Part shown: positions 22,841-32,475 of the stretch, piece by piece | Numbering within the stretch: the stretch's first letter is position 1 | Layout: each line of letters opens with the position of its first letter | NCBI RefSeq assembly: GCF_001651805.1 | Contig: NZ_CP015839.1 | Coordinates: 3,162,001-3,226,000 of the forward strand | DNA length: 64,000 nt | DNA from: Marinobacterium aestuarii | GTDB taxonomy: Bacteria; Pseudomonadota; Gammaproteobacteria; Pseudomonadales; Balneatricaceae | Direction: 5' to 3' | Made by a program: the position numbers and the translations under genes | The notes under the pieces: model-generated | What the model saw: only the letters and a program-made list of their open reading frames with translations | What the model was told of the DNA's origin: nothing | Databases searched by the model: none

Positions 22841-24139
22841 CTAAAAGGTAATCAACTCGACAACCGACACCAGCACCTCCGGCTTGAAGTCCTTCCCGTA
22901 GCGGCTGAAGGTAATGCCTCCAGTCTGGTGTCCGAGTATCCCACCGATCAAGCTCTCAGCCACGCCAAGCTGCTTCAGGTGATCCGCAACCGTATGCCGG
23001 AAGCTGTGGAAGTCCTTCTTCTCGTCGCCGCCCTTGAAGCCCAGCTTGTCCCGATACCGCGCAAACCACTTCGAAGGCGTAGCGGCATAGCCGTGCCGTT
23101 TGTGCCTGACCAGATCAAACAGCATACCGTCTTCTCCCAGCTCCCGGCGCTGCTCAACGTACTGAAGGAACCCGGCTTCCTTGAGCTTGGAATGAATCGG
23201 CACCACTCGCTCTGATGTCGGCGTCTTGAGCTTCTGGTCATCCCTGCCCTCCCTGAAGTAAATGCAGTCGATACCATTGATAGTGACCACATCATCAAGG
23301 TACAGCTGGCACAGTTCATTCATCCTCGCACCGGTATAGAGTCCCAGCAGCGGGAGCCAGTACTGATACGGCTTGTCACCGTCACGCCGGGCATAGACAT
23401 CAGCCGCAAACAGCCGCTTCAGGTCATCCTCAGTAAAACGACAGCGCCCTTCGCTCGCCTTCACACGCTGCTTGACCTTCATGCCGTCGAACGGGTTCTT
23501 CTCGCAGTACTCCTCCTGCACCGCATAGCCGAAGAAAGCGGTCAGGTACTTCACATAGTTGTTGAAGGTCGTAGTACTAATAGTCGTCTCGGCGTCGGCA
23601 ATTAGCTGCTCCAGTGGCACCTTGCCCTTCTGGTTCACTCTGGGCGGCAACTGCAATGCCGTTTCCTTGAACTTCTGAGCCTGCTGGCGCTGGTATCGAT
23701 GAATAGGCAAATCACCGACGATCCGTATCAGCAACTCGACGATGGACTTCTTATCACCCAGCGTCTTCTCACCAACGCCGTCCAAACGTTGGGCCTTGAG
23801 GTACTGCTGCAGGACTGTAGAGAGCTTGGGGCTAGACTTCTCGGGCACAGCTGGCGCGGCCTGCACCGGAGTCTGAGACTGATTTAAGGGCCGCTCAGAG
23901 CGTTTCCACGACAGTACCGACACATCGACACCCTTCCCGCCCTCGGCTTGAGAGAACAGAGACTGCACCTGATCTAATATCAGAGCGCTTCGGACGATAG
24001 CCTGACGTCGGCATTTAGTCTGCAGGGAACGACGGAGATAGGTTTGGGGAATTAGCTGACGGACAGTGTCGGGGACACGAATACGGAAGTAAAAAACGGA
24101 GTGTTTTGAGGTCTGAAGGTATGCTGAAGGCCGGGCCAT
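22841..24139 (-). CDS. Phage/island-type tyrosine recombinase (integrase)
   Basis: A 432-residue site-specific recombinase. The N-terminal third has the arm-binding style of P4-like and DUF6538-type integrases. A SAM-like core-binding domain follows, then the catalytic domain with Arg in LYTGARMNEL, His-x-x-Arg in HSFRHTV, His in GHQTGG and the nucleophile Tyr in FSRYGK. All catalytic residues are present, so it may be active. I prefer the ATG at 24139 (MARPSAYLQ). The gene starts about 75 bp from the 3' end of the 4.5S RNA gene, which is therefore the likely integration site. The matching distal attachment repeat was not found by eye. Confidence 0.9.
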   Translation of the reverse strand: MARPSAYLQTSKHSVFYFRIRVPDTVRQLIPQTYLRRSLQTKCRRQAIVRSALILDQVQSLFSQAEGGKGVDVSVLSWKRSERPLNQSQTPVQAAPAVPEKSSPKLSTVLQQYLKAQRLDGVGEKTLGDKKSIVELLIRIVGDLPIHRYQRQQAQKFKETALQLPPRVNQKGKVPLEQLIADAETTISTTTFNNYVKYLTAFFGYAVQEEYCEKNPFDGMKVKQRVKASEGRCRFTEDDLKRLFAADVYARRDGDKPYQYWLPLLGLYTGARMNELCQLYLDDVVTINGIDCIYFREGRDDQKLKTPTSERVVPIHSKLKEAGFLQYVEQRRELGEDGMLFDLVRHKRHGYAATPSKWFARYRDKLGFKGGDEKKDFHSFRHTVADHLKQLGVAESLIGGILGHQTGGITFSRYGKDFKPEVLVSVVELITF

Positions 24140-24212
24140 GTGTTCCACTAGGGCACGTCACAGGGTTTAACCACAAGAAAGCCTTAATTTTCAACGTGTT
24201 AACGTCAAATGG

Positions 24213-24324
24213 GGGCAGCTCCACCAGCCACATCCCGGCACACGAGTCGACCGCTGTGGCTGCTCCCTTCCAGGCCTGACCAGGTTCACGGTTTATCGTT
24301 GCGGGAGGACCAGCAGAGCTACCA
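24213..24324 (-). ncRNA. ffs: 4.5S signal recognition particle RNA (small bacterial type)
   Basis: On the minus strand the sequence contains the conserved SRP domain IV (GGTCAGGCCTGGAAGGGAGC followed by AGCC). It also has the matching descending strand CGTGTGCCGGGATGTGGCTG, and the terminal helix pairs GGTAGCTC with GAGCTGCC. Length, about 112 nt, matches the E. coli RNA. Ends are estimated from pairing. It binds Ffh for co-translational targeting of membrane proteins. Its 3' side faces the integrase gene. Confidence 0.93.
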
Positions 24325-24425
24325 TAACATGGTCGTCTGACCAGCCTCTAAACGAGACAGGCGGGCAGTATACCAGCCTCGACGAAGAATGCAAAAGGAT
24401 TGATTACAAAAGAAAAATCGCTGCG

Positions 24426-25043
24426 CTACGCCTGCAACTGCAGCACGCGCAGCGCCAGCAATAGCAGAATAACCCCGATGGTTCGATCGATGGCGCGGCT
24501 GCGCTGGGCCAGCCAGGCGAGCACCCCGGTACGGGACAGAAACAGCGCCACCAGGCAATACCAGAGGCCATCGATGACCGCCGCCGTACCGATCATCAGC
24601 GCCTGGCCTGCCAACGACATCCCAGGGGAGACAAACTGGGAGAACAGTGCCAGGAAGAACACAGCCAGCTTGGGGTTGAGCACCGAGATCATGAAGCCAT
24701 CGATGCCGGCGCGCATTAGGCTTGCAGGCTTGCCCGCCTCGGCCTGTAGCGCCCCGCCACCGGCACTGCGCAGCGCCTTGACCCCAAGCCAAACAAGATA
24801 ACCCGCGCCCGCCAGCGTAATGACTCTATATAACGCCTGGGATTCAAGAATCAGCACAGACAGGCCGGCGACCGTCACCAGCGCCCAGAGCGCAACACCG
24901 AGCGCGTGACAGACGCCCGTCATCATGCCGTGGCGACCGCCACCACCCAGGGTATGACTCAGCACGACCGCAAGGCTCGGGCCCGGGGATACGGCACCCG
25001 CCAGGCAAATCGCACAGAGTGACAACCAGCTCATCCATGTCAT
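24426..25043 (-). CDS. LysE/RhtB-family amino acid exporter
   Basis: An inner-membrane exporter of about 205 residues. The N-terminus has the family signature GAVSPGPSLAVVLSHTLGGG, and the conserved central element DGFMISVLNPKLAVFFLALFSQF follows; about six membrane segments are visible. Such proteins export amino acids or homoserine lactones; the substrate is not predictable. I use the ATG at 25043 with AGGA upstream; an ATG four codons earlier is also possible. It stands alone next to the SRP RNA gene. Confidence 0.88.
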   Translation of the reverse strand: MTWMSWLSLCAICLAGAVSPGPSLAVVLSHTLGGGGRHGMMTGVCHALGVALWALVTVAGLSVLILESQALYRVITLAGAGYLVWLGVKALRSAGGGALQAEAGKPASLMRAGIDGFMISVLNPKLAVFFLALFSQFVSPGMSLAGQALMIGTAAVIDGLWYCLVALFLSRTGVLAWLAQRSRAIDRTIGVILLLLALRVLQLQA

Positions 25044-25254
25044 GGGGCAAAGCATCCTTTTTCGGTGTAAATGAATGTTGAAATAACGTTTAATTCAAAG
25101 AGCGTCCTGCGTCGCCTGAAAATCCGCGACGCGCACGACCATAGAACGCCGGGCAGGATTAGCAGGTGCGCCACGCATGCTGGCTGCGGAACCTATACTG
25201 CACGCAACGGACTAATCTACCCGATACGAGGGGCAGGAACACCAAAGGGCAATC

Positions 25255-25827
25255 ATGGCAGTGAAGTTCAAACTCAAAAATGACGATGAAACCTATGGCT
25301 GGCCGCTCATCAGTCTGCACTGGCTCATGGCTGTCGCGGTGTTCGGGCTTTACTTCCTTGGCCTCTATATTATCGACCTGGGCTACTACGACCCCAACTA
25401 CAAGACACTGCCCCACTGGCACCGCAGCCTGGGCATGTTGCTGCTGCTCGCGCTGGGGCTGCGTGTGCTCTGTCGCTGCGTGGATCGCGCGCCCAGCGCC
25501 CTGCCCGGCCACGGAAAGGCCACTCGCCTGCTGACCAAAAGCGCCCATTCCCTGCTCTATCTGCTGATGATCACAGCGCTGATCTCCGGCTATGTCATGT
25601 CAACCGCAGGAGGCCATGAAATCGCTGTATTCAACTGGTTTTCGGTGCCGCCGCTACCGATCGAGCTGCATCATCAGGCCGACAAGGCCGGCATTATCCA
25701 CTACTGGAGCTCCACTGCCCTGATTGCACTTTCTAGCGTGCATGCCCTGGCGGCGCTGAAACATCACTTTGTCGACAAAGACTCAACCCTGACACGCATT
25801 CTAGGAATTACCCGGGAGAACCCATGA
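25255..25827 (+). CDS. Cytochrome b561
   Basis: A 190-residue membrane cytochrome with four helices. Likely heme-ligating histidines are in ISLHWLM, HWHRSLGM, AHSLLYL and SSVHALAALKHH. It carries electrons between the quinone pool and periplasmic acceptors. AAAGGG precedes the ATG. Its stop overlaps the start of the YceI gene (ATGA), a pairing seen in many proteobacteria, suggesting a joint role in isoprenoid quinone handling. Confidence 0.9.
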   Translation: MAVKFKLKNDDETYGWPLISLHWLMAVAVFGLYFLGLYIIDLGYYDPNYKTLPHWHRSLGMLLLLALGLRVLCRCVDRAPSALPGHGKATRLLTKSAHSLLYLLMITALISGYVMSTAGGHEIAVFNWFSVPPLPIELHHQADKAGIIHYWSSTALIALSSVHALAALKHHFVDKDSTLTRILGITRENP

Positions 25828-26399
25828 AAACGAACCTGATCAAAAGCCTGGCACTGGGCGGACTACTGGCCGCAGGGCCGCTGTATGCCGCTGAATACGC
25901 CATCGATACCGAAGGCGCCCACGCATCCGTCAACTTTCGCGCCAACCACCTGGGCTTCAGCTGGGTCACAGGCCGGCTGGAAAAGTTCGATGGCAGCTTT
26001 AACTACGATGCCGCAGACCCGAACAGCGCCAGCGTCTCCATCACCATCGAGGCCGCCAGCGTCAACACCAACCAGGCCGAGCGTGACAAGCACCTGCGCA
26101 GCGACGAATTTCTGGACGCAGCAACCTACCCGGAAATCACCTTTGTAAGCACGTCCTACAAGACCAACGGCGACGGCAGCGGCGTACTCAAGGGTGACCT
26201 GAGCCTGCACGGCGTCACCAAGCCCGTCACCATCAATGTCACCCGCGTCGGCGAAGGCGATGATCCCTGGGGCGGTTATCGCGCAGGCTTTCAGGGCACC
26301 GCCGAGCTGAAGCTAAAAGAATTCGGCATCAACTACAACCTGGGCCCCGCCGCCGAAACTATTTACCTGGATCTGAATATAGAGGGCGTACGCAAGTAA
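25824..26399 (+). CDS. yceI: YceI-family periplasmic lipid-binding protein
   Basis: A 191-residue protein with a cleavable signal peptide (cleavage after LYAAE region) and a lipocalin-like YceI domain. The family pattern is clear: ASVNFRANHLGFSWVTGRL, the 'RDKHLRSDEFLDAATYPEITF' block, and LKGDLSLHGVTKPVTINV. Members bind polyisoprenoids or ubiquinone in the periplasm. It is translationally coupled to the cytochrome b561 gene. Confidence 0.92.
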   Translation: MKTNLIKSLALGGLLAAGPLYAAEYAIDTEGAHASVNFRANHLGFSWVTGRLEKFDGSFNYDAADPNSASVSITIEAASVNTNQAERDKHLRSDEFLDAATYPEITFVSTSYKTNGDGSGVLKGDLSLHGVTKPVTINVTRVGEGDDPWGGYRAGFQGTAELKLKEFGINYNLGPAAETIYLDLNIEGVRK

Positions 26400-26433
26400 G
26401 CATCGCTCGCCATTAACATCATTACATGCCCCT

Positions 26434-26466
26434 AAGGCGCCCCGACCATCGTTCGCCGGGCGCCTT
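26434..26466. terminator. Bidirectional terminator hairpin
   Basis: AAGGCGCCC and GGGCGCCTT form a perfect nine-base-pair stem with a 15-base loop between two convergent genes (yceI and the LOG protein gene). T-rich bases flank the stem only weakly. Confidence 0.65.
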
Positions 26467-26484
26467 CTCTGCATGAGTTAACCC

Positions 26485-27048
26485 TCAGCCCCATTTGTCC
26501 GCCGGCGGCTGATAGAACTCAAAAGCCGTCAGCAGCTGCTCGGCCTCTCGCTCTACCATCAGCATGTCCACATACTCGGGCCGTACAAAACCCTCATCAC
26601 TGCTCTGGTGAATAAACTCCACCAGCTTGTCGTAATAGCCGTCGATACTCAGCAGGCCAAAGGGCTTATGGTGAATCCCCAACTGCGCCCAGCACCAAAT
26701 TTCAAAAATTTCCTCAAAGGTACCCACACCGCCGGGCAACGCAATAAAGGCGTCGGCCAGATCCGACATCAGCGCCTTGCGCTGGTGCATGGTTTCCACC
26801 AGCCGCAATTCCGTCAGTTCCGGGTGCGCCAATTCCCGATCCGCCAGCCCCTTGGGCAATACGCCTATCACCTTGCCGCCCTCACTCAGGGCACCGCTGG
26901 CGACCGCGCCCATAAGACCCACCCGGGCACCGCCATACACCACCTCAATACCGCGCCTCGCCAATACCTGACCCAGCTCAAAGGCCGCATCCTTGTACCG
27001 ACTGCCGGGACGCCCATCCGCCGAGCCACAAAATACCGCTATTCGCAT
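26485..27048 (-). CDS. LOG-family cytokinin riboside 5'-monophosphate phosphoribohydrolase
   Basis: A 187-residue enzyme of the TIGR00730/LOG family, which hydrolyses N6-substituted AMP (and probably other nucleotide monophosphates) to the base and ribose 5-phosphate. The nucleotide-binding and catalytic motif PGGVGTFEEIFE is intact, as are the N-terminal VFCGSADG and the VYGGARVGLMG element. Length is typical. It is monocistronic and convergent with yceI. Confidence 0.92.
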   Translation of the reverse strand: MRIAVFCGSADGRPGSRYKDAAFELGQVLARRGIEVVYGGARVGLMGAVASGALSEGGKVIGVLPKGLADRELAHPELTELRLVETMHQRKALMSDLADAFIALPGGVGTFEEIFEIWCWAQLGIHHKPFGLLSIDGYYDKLVEFIHQSSDEGFVRPEYVDMLMVEREAEQLLTAFEFYQPPADKWG

Positions 27049-27103
27049 CCTTCACCTCGGTAATCATTTTCCGCGCGCTACCCATGACTCCGGCAGCACG
27101 TTG

Positions 27104-27751
27104 TTAAATTTTGGCCAACGCCAGCCGCACGCCCAGCGCCACCATCACCAGACCTGTAACGCCATGACAAAGCCTGCGCAACATGGGCAAACGCACCCAG
27201 CCCCGCACACGGCAGGTCAGCAGCGCCAGCAGCGATTGCCAGCTCATGGCAATAACAAAGTGTATCGCCGCCAGCAACAAGGCCTGGGGCAGCACAGCAC
27301 CGGCCGGATCAATAAACTGGGGCAAAAACGCCATATAAAAGATGATGGTTTTGGGGTTGAGCAAATTCGATAACAGGCCCTCGCGCCCGCAGCGCCAGAA
27401 GGAGACCTGCTGTTGCGTTACCGCCTGCACCGAGTCTGCTGCGGCCTGCTGCCCACGGCCACGCAGTGCCTGGCGCAGGCTGCCCCACCCCAGCCAGGTC
27501 AGGTAGGCTGCGCCCGCCATCTTGAGCGCACCGAAGAGCACGGCAGACTGCATCAGCAATACCGATATGCCCAGTGCCGACAGCACCGCATGCACAAAGA
27601 GCCCGCTACAGATACCAAAGCTGGTCACCACACCATCGGCCACCCCGCCACGCGCCGCATTGCGCACCGTAAGCAGCGTATCCAGCCCTGGGGATACCGA
27701 CAACAGCGTCAATGCCACTATGGCAGGTAACAGTTCGACCAGATCAGACAC
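27104..27751 (-). CDS. LysE/RhtB-family exporter (second copy)
   Basis: A second LysE-type exporter of about 215 residues, with the signature VSPGLDTLLTVRNAARGG and the central LLSNLLNPKTIIFYMAFLPQFIDP. I prefer a GTG start at 27751 because GGAG lies eight bases before it; an in-frame ATG at 27766 has no ribosome binding site. It is not close in sequence to the copy at 24426 and is likely to export a different compound. Confidence 0.87.
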   Translation of the reverse strand: MSDLVELLPAIVALTLLSVSPGLDTLLTVRNAARGGVADGVVTSFGICSGLFVHAVLSALGISVLLMQSAVLFGALKMAGAAYLTWLGWGSLRQALRGRGQQAAADSVQAVTQQQVSFWRCGREGLLSNLLNPKTIIFYMAFLPQFIDPAGAVLPQALLLAAIHFVIAMSWQSLLALLTCRVRGWVRLPMLRRLCHGVTGLVMVALGVRLALAKI

Positions 27752-27934
27752 GCGCAGGACTCCCATTCAAGGATAATGACACAAGACGCCATGGATTTTT
27801 CAGTACGCCTAGCGGCCCCAGGCAGCCGCCATAATACACCAGCGCAGCAAACATCGGCACCGTGGCGCGGCTCTTAATCAATGCAGGGATTATGCTATAG
27901 TGCGGCTGATTTCCAGTCACGGGTAGTTACGATA

Positions 27935-28480
27935 ATGGCGCGCACACTGCAGGATCAGCTGCTGAACATGGGCATGGCCAACAAGAGCCAGGCAAAGAAA
28001 GCCAAGGACACCAAGCGCAAGCAAACCAAGCTGCGCAAGTCCGGCATCAAGACAGAGGACCCGGACACCAATGTCCAGTCCGACATCGAACGTCTGCGCC
28101 AGGAAAAGCAGGAACGCGACCGCCTGCTGAACCAGCAGCGCGAGGAAGACAGAGCCCGCAAAGCAGGCCTGGCCGAAGCCCTGCAACTGATCCAGCAGCA
28201 CAGCACCAAAGCGCCTAAAGATGGCAGCATGGCGTACAACTTTGTGCATGACCGGGTCATCAAGACACTGCATCTGGACCGCGCAACACACAACCAGCTC
28301 AGCCGTGGCCAGCTCGCCATCGTCATCCTGCAGCCGGGCTACGGCCTCATGGCCGATGATATCGCCGCCCGGATAGAAGAAAAGGCGCCACAGCGCGTGA
28401 TTCGCATCAAGCCTGAAGCCAAGCCCGATGAAGATGATCCCTACGCCGACTACCAGATACCCGACGATCTGATGTGGTAA
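27935..28480 (+). CDS. DUF2058 (YaiL-type) protein
   Basis: A 181-residue soluble protein of unknown function. It begins MARTLQDQLLNMGMANKSQA, continues with a very basic coiled-coil region (KAKDTKRKQTKLRKSG) and ends with a compact domain and an acidic tail, the usual DUF2058 layout. Such charge suggests nucleic acid or ribosome contact, which is inference. Translation starts at the ATG at 27935. Confidence 0.85.
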   Translation: MARTLQDQLLNMGMANKSQAKKAKDTKRKQTKLRKSGIKTEDPDTNVQSDIERLRQEKQERDRLLNQQREEDRARKAGLAEALQLIQQHSTKAPKDGSMAYNFVHDRVIKTLHLDRATHNQLSRGQLAIVILQPGYGLMADDIAARIEEKAPQRVIRIKPEAKPDEDDPYADYQIPDDLMW

Positions 28481-28507
28481 ACACCCGCCGGGCCAGGAGG
28501 CTGGCTG

Positions 28508-29083
28508 CTAATGCAGCCCGGCCGGGCGGCGCACCTCCACAAAGGCTCCGGACTCTGCTATCTCCACAGCTTCAGCCCTGGCACTTTCATCAGCCCCGGC
28601 ATTAGCACTAGCGCCAGCTGCGACCTCAGCCGCATAGCTGTGTTCAACCACAAGGTTGTCCACGGCACGCAGGCCGCGCGCCATATCCCTGGACAAATTC
28701 ATCAGCAGCGTCGCGAATTCCTGGGTATTGGATTCATACAGATCGTTAAACAGACGGGTGGATATTTTCACCACTATGACATCTTCCACCGCCCGTGCAC
28801 GGCCGATACGCCGGTGCAGCGCGATCATGCCGACGAAGCCAATATTCTCGCCAAAATGGTAGTTGCGGATAAAGCCGTAATGGCCCTGGTGATATTTGTG
28901 AAAGGCCATCTGGCCTTTGAGAATGACATAGAAGCCATCAGAGGGTTCGCCGGCTTCGAACAGTACCTCGCCGGGATCCAGCGCCAGCACCTCGCCGCTT
29001 CGGATCAAATGCACCACTGTAGTATCGGTGAGTGCACCAAAGGTCGAAATCGTCCTGAAATAGGGCAATCCGAGGTCTTCCAT
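28508..29083 (-). CDS. Cyclic-nucleotide-binding domain protein without HTH
   Basis: A protein of about 191 residues with one cNMP-binding beta-roll (RSGEVLALDPGEVLFEAGEP through the FGENIGFVGM region). It lacks the C-terminal helix-turn-helix of CRP/FNR regulators. Instead the last 50 residues are rich in Ala and Glu and look disordered. It may be a ligand-binding adaptor rather than a transcription factor. The start is uncertain: the ATG at 29083 has AGGGG upstream, and ATG 29110 is an alternative. An inverted repeat and an FNR-type site lie upstream. Confidence 0.75.
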   Translation of the reverse strand: MEDLGLPYFRTISTFGALTDTTVVHLIRSGEVLALDPGEVLFEAGEPSDGFYVILKGQMAFHKYHQGHYGFIRNYHFGENIGFVGMIALHRRIGRARAVEDVIVVKISTRLFNDLYESNTQEFATLLMNLSRDMARGLRAVDNLVVEHSYAAEVAAGASANAGADESARAEAVEIAESGAFVEVRRPAGLH

Positions 29084-29228
29084 TAACCCCTGCCCAGACA
29101 ACTTGCGCATGTTCCAGCCCATTCCGGGGCGACAAGGCCAAACTACTCTCTGGCCCAAACCGCTCAAGTGTAACAGCAGCTTTACAGCTGAACCTGCCCA
29201 AAGTATAGGCGCTGCAGCCGAGGCCCCG

Positions 29229-29265
29229 GGCCTGTTACGAATAAATAATTCAGATGTAACAGGCC
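29229..29265. promoter_or_regulatory. 10-bp inverted repeat with AT-rich spacer
   Basis: GGCCTGTTAC (29229-29238) and GTAACAGGCC (29256-29265) are exact inverse complements separated by 17 AT-rich bases. It lies between the stop of the small membrane peptide gene and the start of the cNMP-binding gene. It could be an operator or a weak terminator without a T-tract. Confidence 0.45.
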
Positions 29266-29342
29266 GCGCACTTTAATAGCCCACAGCAAAAGTGCTATGC
29301 CGATGGAAACCAATTATGCAGGGACACTGTTTGTCCGTTTGT

Positions 29343-29477
29343 TTAGTCCTGCGGCGGTTCCTGGTTAATCAGATTGCAGACCCGCACAAAGCCCCAGATC
29401 ATCACCGATGCCATTGCCAGCACGCCCACGACGCTTGGCACCAGTACTTCTACGCTGTACACATCCAGACCGAACAT
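29343..29477 (-). CDS. 44-aa single-span membrane peptide
   Basis: A small gene with a good AGAGGTGG five bases before its ATG. The peptide begins MFGLDVYSVEVLVPSVVGVL and continues through one hydrophobic helix to a short polar tail ending NQEPPQD. No family is recognised. A perfect FNR/Anr site lies 126 bp upstream, which suggests induction at low oxygen. Small subunits of terminal oxidases and other membrane complexes look like this, but no oxidase gene is nearby. Confidence 0.6.
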   Translation of the reverse strand: MFGLDVYSVEVLVPSVVGVLAMASVMIWGFVRVCNLINQEPPQD

Positions 29478-29602
29478 TTGCGCCACCTCTGTGTTGCATT
29501 GGAATTAACACAGAGGTTATCGGTATCTGCAGGCGCAGATATTGACGCAGCTCAAAGTTCTCGAGGCCTGACAGCCCCAGAACCCGACCAATGCAGCGAG
29601 AC

Positions 29603-29616
29603 TTGATCTACATCAA
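29603..29616. promoter_or_regulatory. Perfect FNR/Anr box
   Basis: TTGATCTACATCAA matches the consensus TTGAT-N4-ATCAA exactly. It lies upstream of the 44-aa membrane peptide gene and just beyond the 3' end of the peroxiredoxin gene, so the peptide gene is the likely target. Confidence 0.75.
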
Positions 29617-29647
29617 CACTGGGACCATCGCGTTACAAAACGAAAGC

Positions 29648-30121
29648 TTACAGCAGTGCCAGCAGGCTATCGGCATCGCTGACTTCAAATTTTTTCGGCT
29701 CTTCAACGTTCAGTGCCGTGACCACACCATCCTCGATGATCATGGCATATCGACGCGACCGCAGCCCGCCAAAATCCGCTGTATCCACACCCAGGCCCAG
29801 CGCCTGCGTGAGCGCGCCACCGCCATCGGCCAGTAACGTCAGGGCTTCGGCATTCTGGCTTTGCCCCCAGGCCCGCATCACGAAAGAATCGTTGACCGAC
29901 AGGCAGGCGATCATGTCCACGCCCTTGGCACGAAACTCATCCGCCTTGACCACATAGCCCGGCAAATGGGTGTTTGAGCAGGTGGGCGTGAATGCCCCCG
30001 GCAATGCAAAGAGCACAACTTTCTTGCCGGCAAACAACTCGCTGGCCGGCAGCGTTTCCTGCTCACCCGCCGTCAGCGCGGTAATGTTAACGGCCGGAAT
30101 ACTGTCACCTGTTCTGATCAT
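29648..30121 (-). CDS. Peroxiredoxin, Prx5/thioredoxin-fold type
   Basis: A 157-residue thiol peroxidase that reduces hydrogen peroxide and organic peroxides. The peroxidatic cysteine is in LPGAFTPTCSNTHLPGY, and the family motif FVMRAWGQSQ follows. AGGAG lies seven bases before the ATG at 30121, which decides the start over an ATG two codons earlier. There is no fused glutaredoxin domain. A second cysteine is absent apart from one in IACLSVND, so the mechanism may be one-cysteine. Confidence 0.9.
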   Translation of the reverse strand: MIRTGDSIPAVNITALTAGEQETLPASELFAGKKVVLFALPGAFTPTCSNTHLPGYVVKADEFRAKGVDMIACLSVNDSFVMRAWGQSQNAEALTLLADGGGALTQALGLGVDTADFGGLRSRRYAMIIEDGVVTALNVEEPKKFEVSDADSLLALL

Positions 30122-30368
30122 CTGCATACTCCTGTTGCTAAAACCCGGATAGACGCGCGATTGCGTCTGGATCAAACCCAAGCCGCAGTGTAGCCATTCA
30201 CCACCCCAAGGAATACTGCAGCGGATCGATTCCAGCCTCCGCAGAGCCAGGTGGCCTCCTTTGCAGGCTTTTCGCTTGCCAGCCTCCCTGGCCAGACCCC
30301 AGGCATGCATGGTCTAGTCTTAAGGAGTTACAGGTTGCCAGCAGGGCAACATCTGTCGGAGGTGAAGT

Positions 30369-30986
30369 GTGTTTAAACTCTTCTCGTCGACGGGGCCTGT
30401 ATTCGAAGGGAACTCGGACCAGCTCAGGCAACACCTGGGCACGCCCCGTTCCACAGCACAACCCGGCACGTCTGCGCAAAACGCGCGGGCCACAGCAAAG
30501 TTTGATCCGACCCGGTTCTACCGGGACCCGGCACTCGGCGCTCAGCCGCAGCAAGCCACTGAGGATCAGGCGCTCAGCACGGTCGCCAGCCTGATGTCGC
30601 GCAAGGCCATCAGCATTAGCACCCTGCAAAACCTGGGTGATGCCTGGCAGCTAATGCAACAGCATGATATCGCTCAATTAGTCGTCATCACCCCGCCTCT
30701 GCAACTGGTGGGCATGCTGACACGCACCGAAGTACTCAAGTGCCTGATGGTGCGCAACGGCCAGGTCAGCTTTGTCAGCGGCAGCCCCATCAGCGCGCTG
30801 ATGCAGCAACCCATGATCGTCGTCAGTGAAACCGAGGACATTCGCCAGACTGCACTGCTGATGCTGGAGCGGGATATCAATGCCCTGGCAGTAATCGACA
30901 GCCGGGATCAGCTCAGCGGCGTAATCAGCCGACGGGATATTCTGGGATTTCTCGCCCGCGCACGCCCGCTGACATTGCGCGCCTGA
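30369..30986 (+). CDS. Tandem CBS-domain protein
   Basis: A 205-residue protein starting with GTG, preceded by GGAGGTGA. The first 75 residues are low-complexity and probably disordered. They are followed by two CBS motifs (VASLMSRKAISIS through LVGMLTRTEVLKCLM, then ALMQQPMIVVSETEDI through LSGVISRRDILGFLAR). Such pairs bind adenine nucleotides and act as energy sensors. No catalytic domain is attached and no partner gene is adjacent, so the target is unknown. Confidence 0.85.
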   Translation: MFKLFSSTGPVFEGNSDQLRQHLGTPRSTAQPGTSAQNARATAKFDPTRFYRDPALGAQPQQATEDQALSTVASLMSRKAISISTLQNLGDAWQLMQQHDIAQLVVITPPLQLVGMLTRTEVLKCLMVRNGQVSFVSGSPISALMQQPMIVVSETEDIRQTALLMLERDINALAVIDSRDQLSGVISRRDILGFLARARPLTLRA

Positions 30987-31243
30987 CGCCTGCCGGACTC
31001 CCGCCCTCTGCCTGCGGTCGCCGCGGGCCGACTAGGCACCAATCAAAATGGCATTATTGCAGCTGAGCAAGAATGTTGTGTAAGAAGAAGGCTTAACCTT
31101 GGCCGTAGCAGTCGATAAACTGAGCCATCGCTATACTGCTACCGCCGCCCGGTGCACACCCGGCGCCACCTGCTACTCAGGTGCAGCATAACTTTGGCAA
31201 AGTCTCACGCCCAGGTTCAGGTACAGAACCCCAGACCCTCTAA

Positions 31244-32374
<1,131 letters not shown>

Positions 32375-32401
32375 TCCTGACTGAACAAGCCGCGCACGCG
32401 C

Positions 32402-32423
32402 AAAGGGCCTGAGGGCCCTTTTT
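32402..32423 (+). terminator. Rho-independent terminator after frmA
   Basis: GGGCC-TGAG-GGCCC, extended by an AAA/TTT match, is followed by five T. It lies 28 bases after the frmA stop and 53 bases before the S-formylglutathione hydrolase start. Confidence 0.8.
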
Positions 32424-32475
32424 GCTGTATCGCGAACACTCTGCCCTTCTACTCTCTACTATCGGATACGTCACC

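Noticed and set aside
28487-28522. GCCGGGC/GCCCGGC inverted repeat as a convergent terminator
   Set aside because: The right arm lies inside the cNMP-binding protein coding sequence and there is no T-tract; probably GC-rich coincidence.
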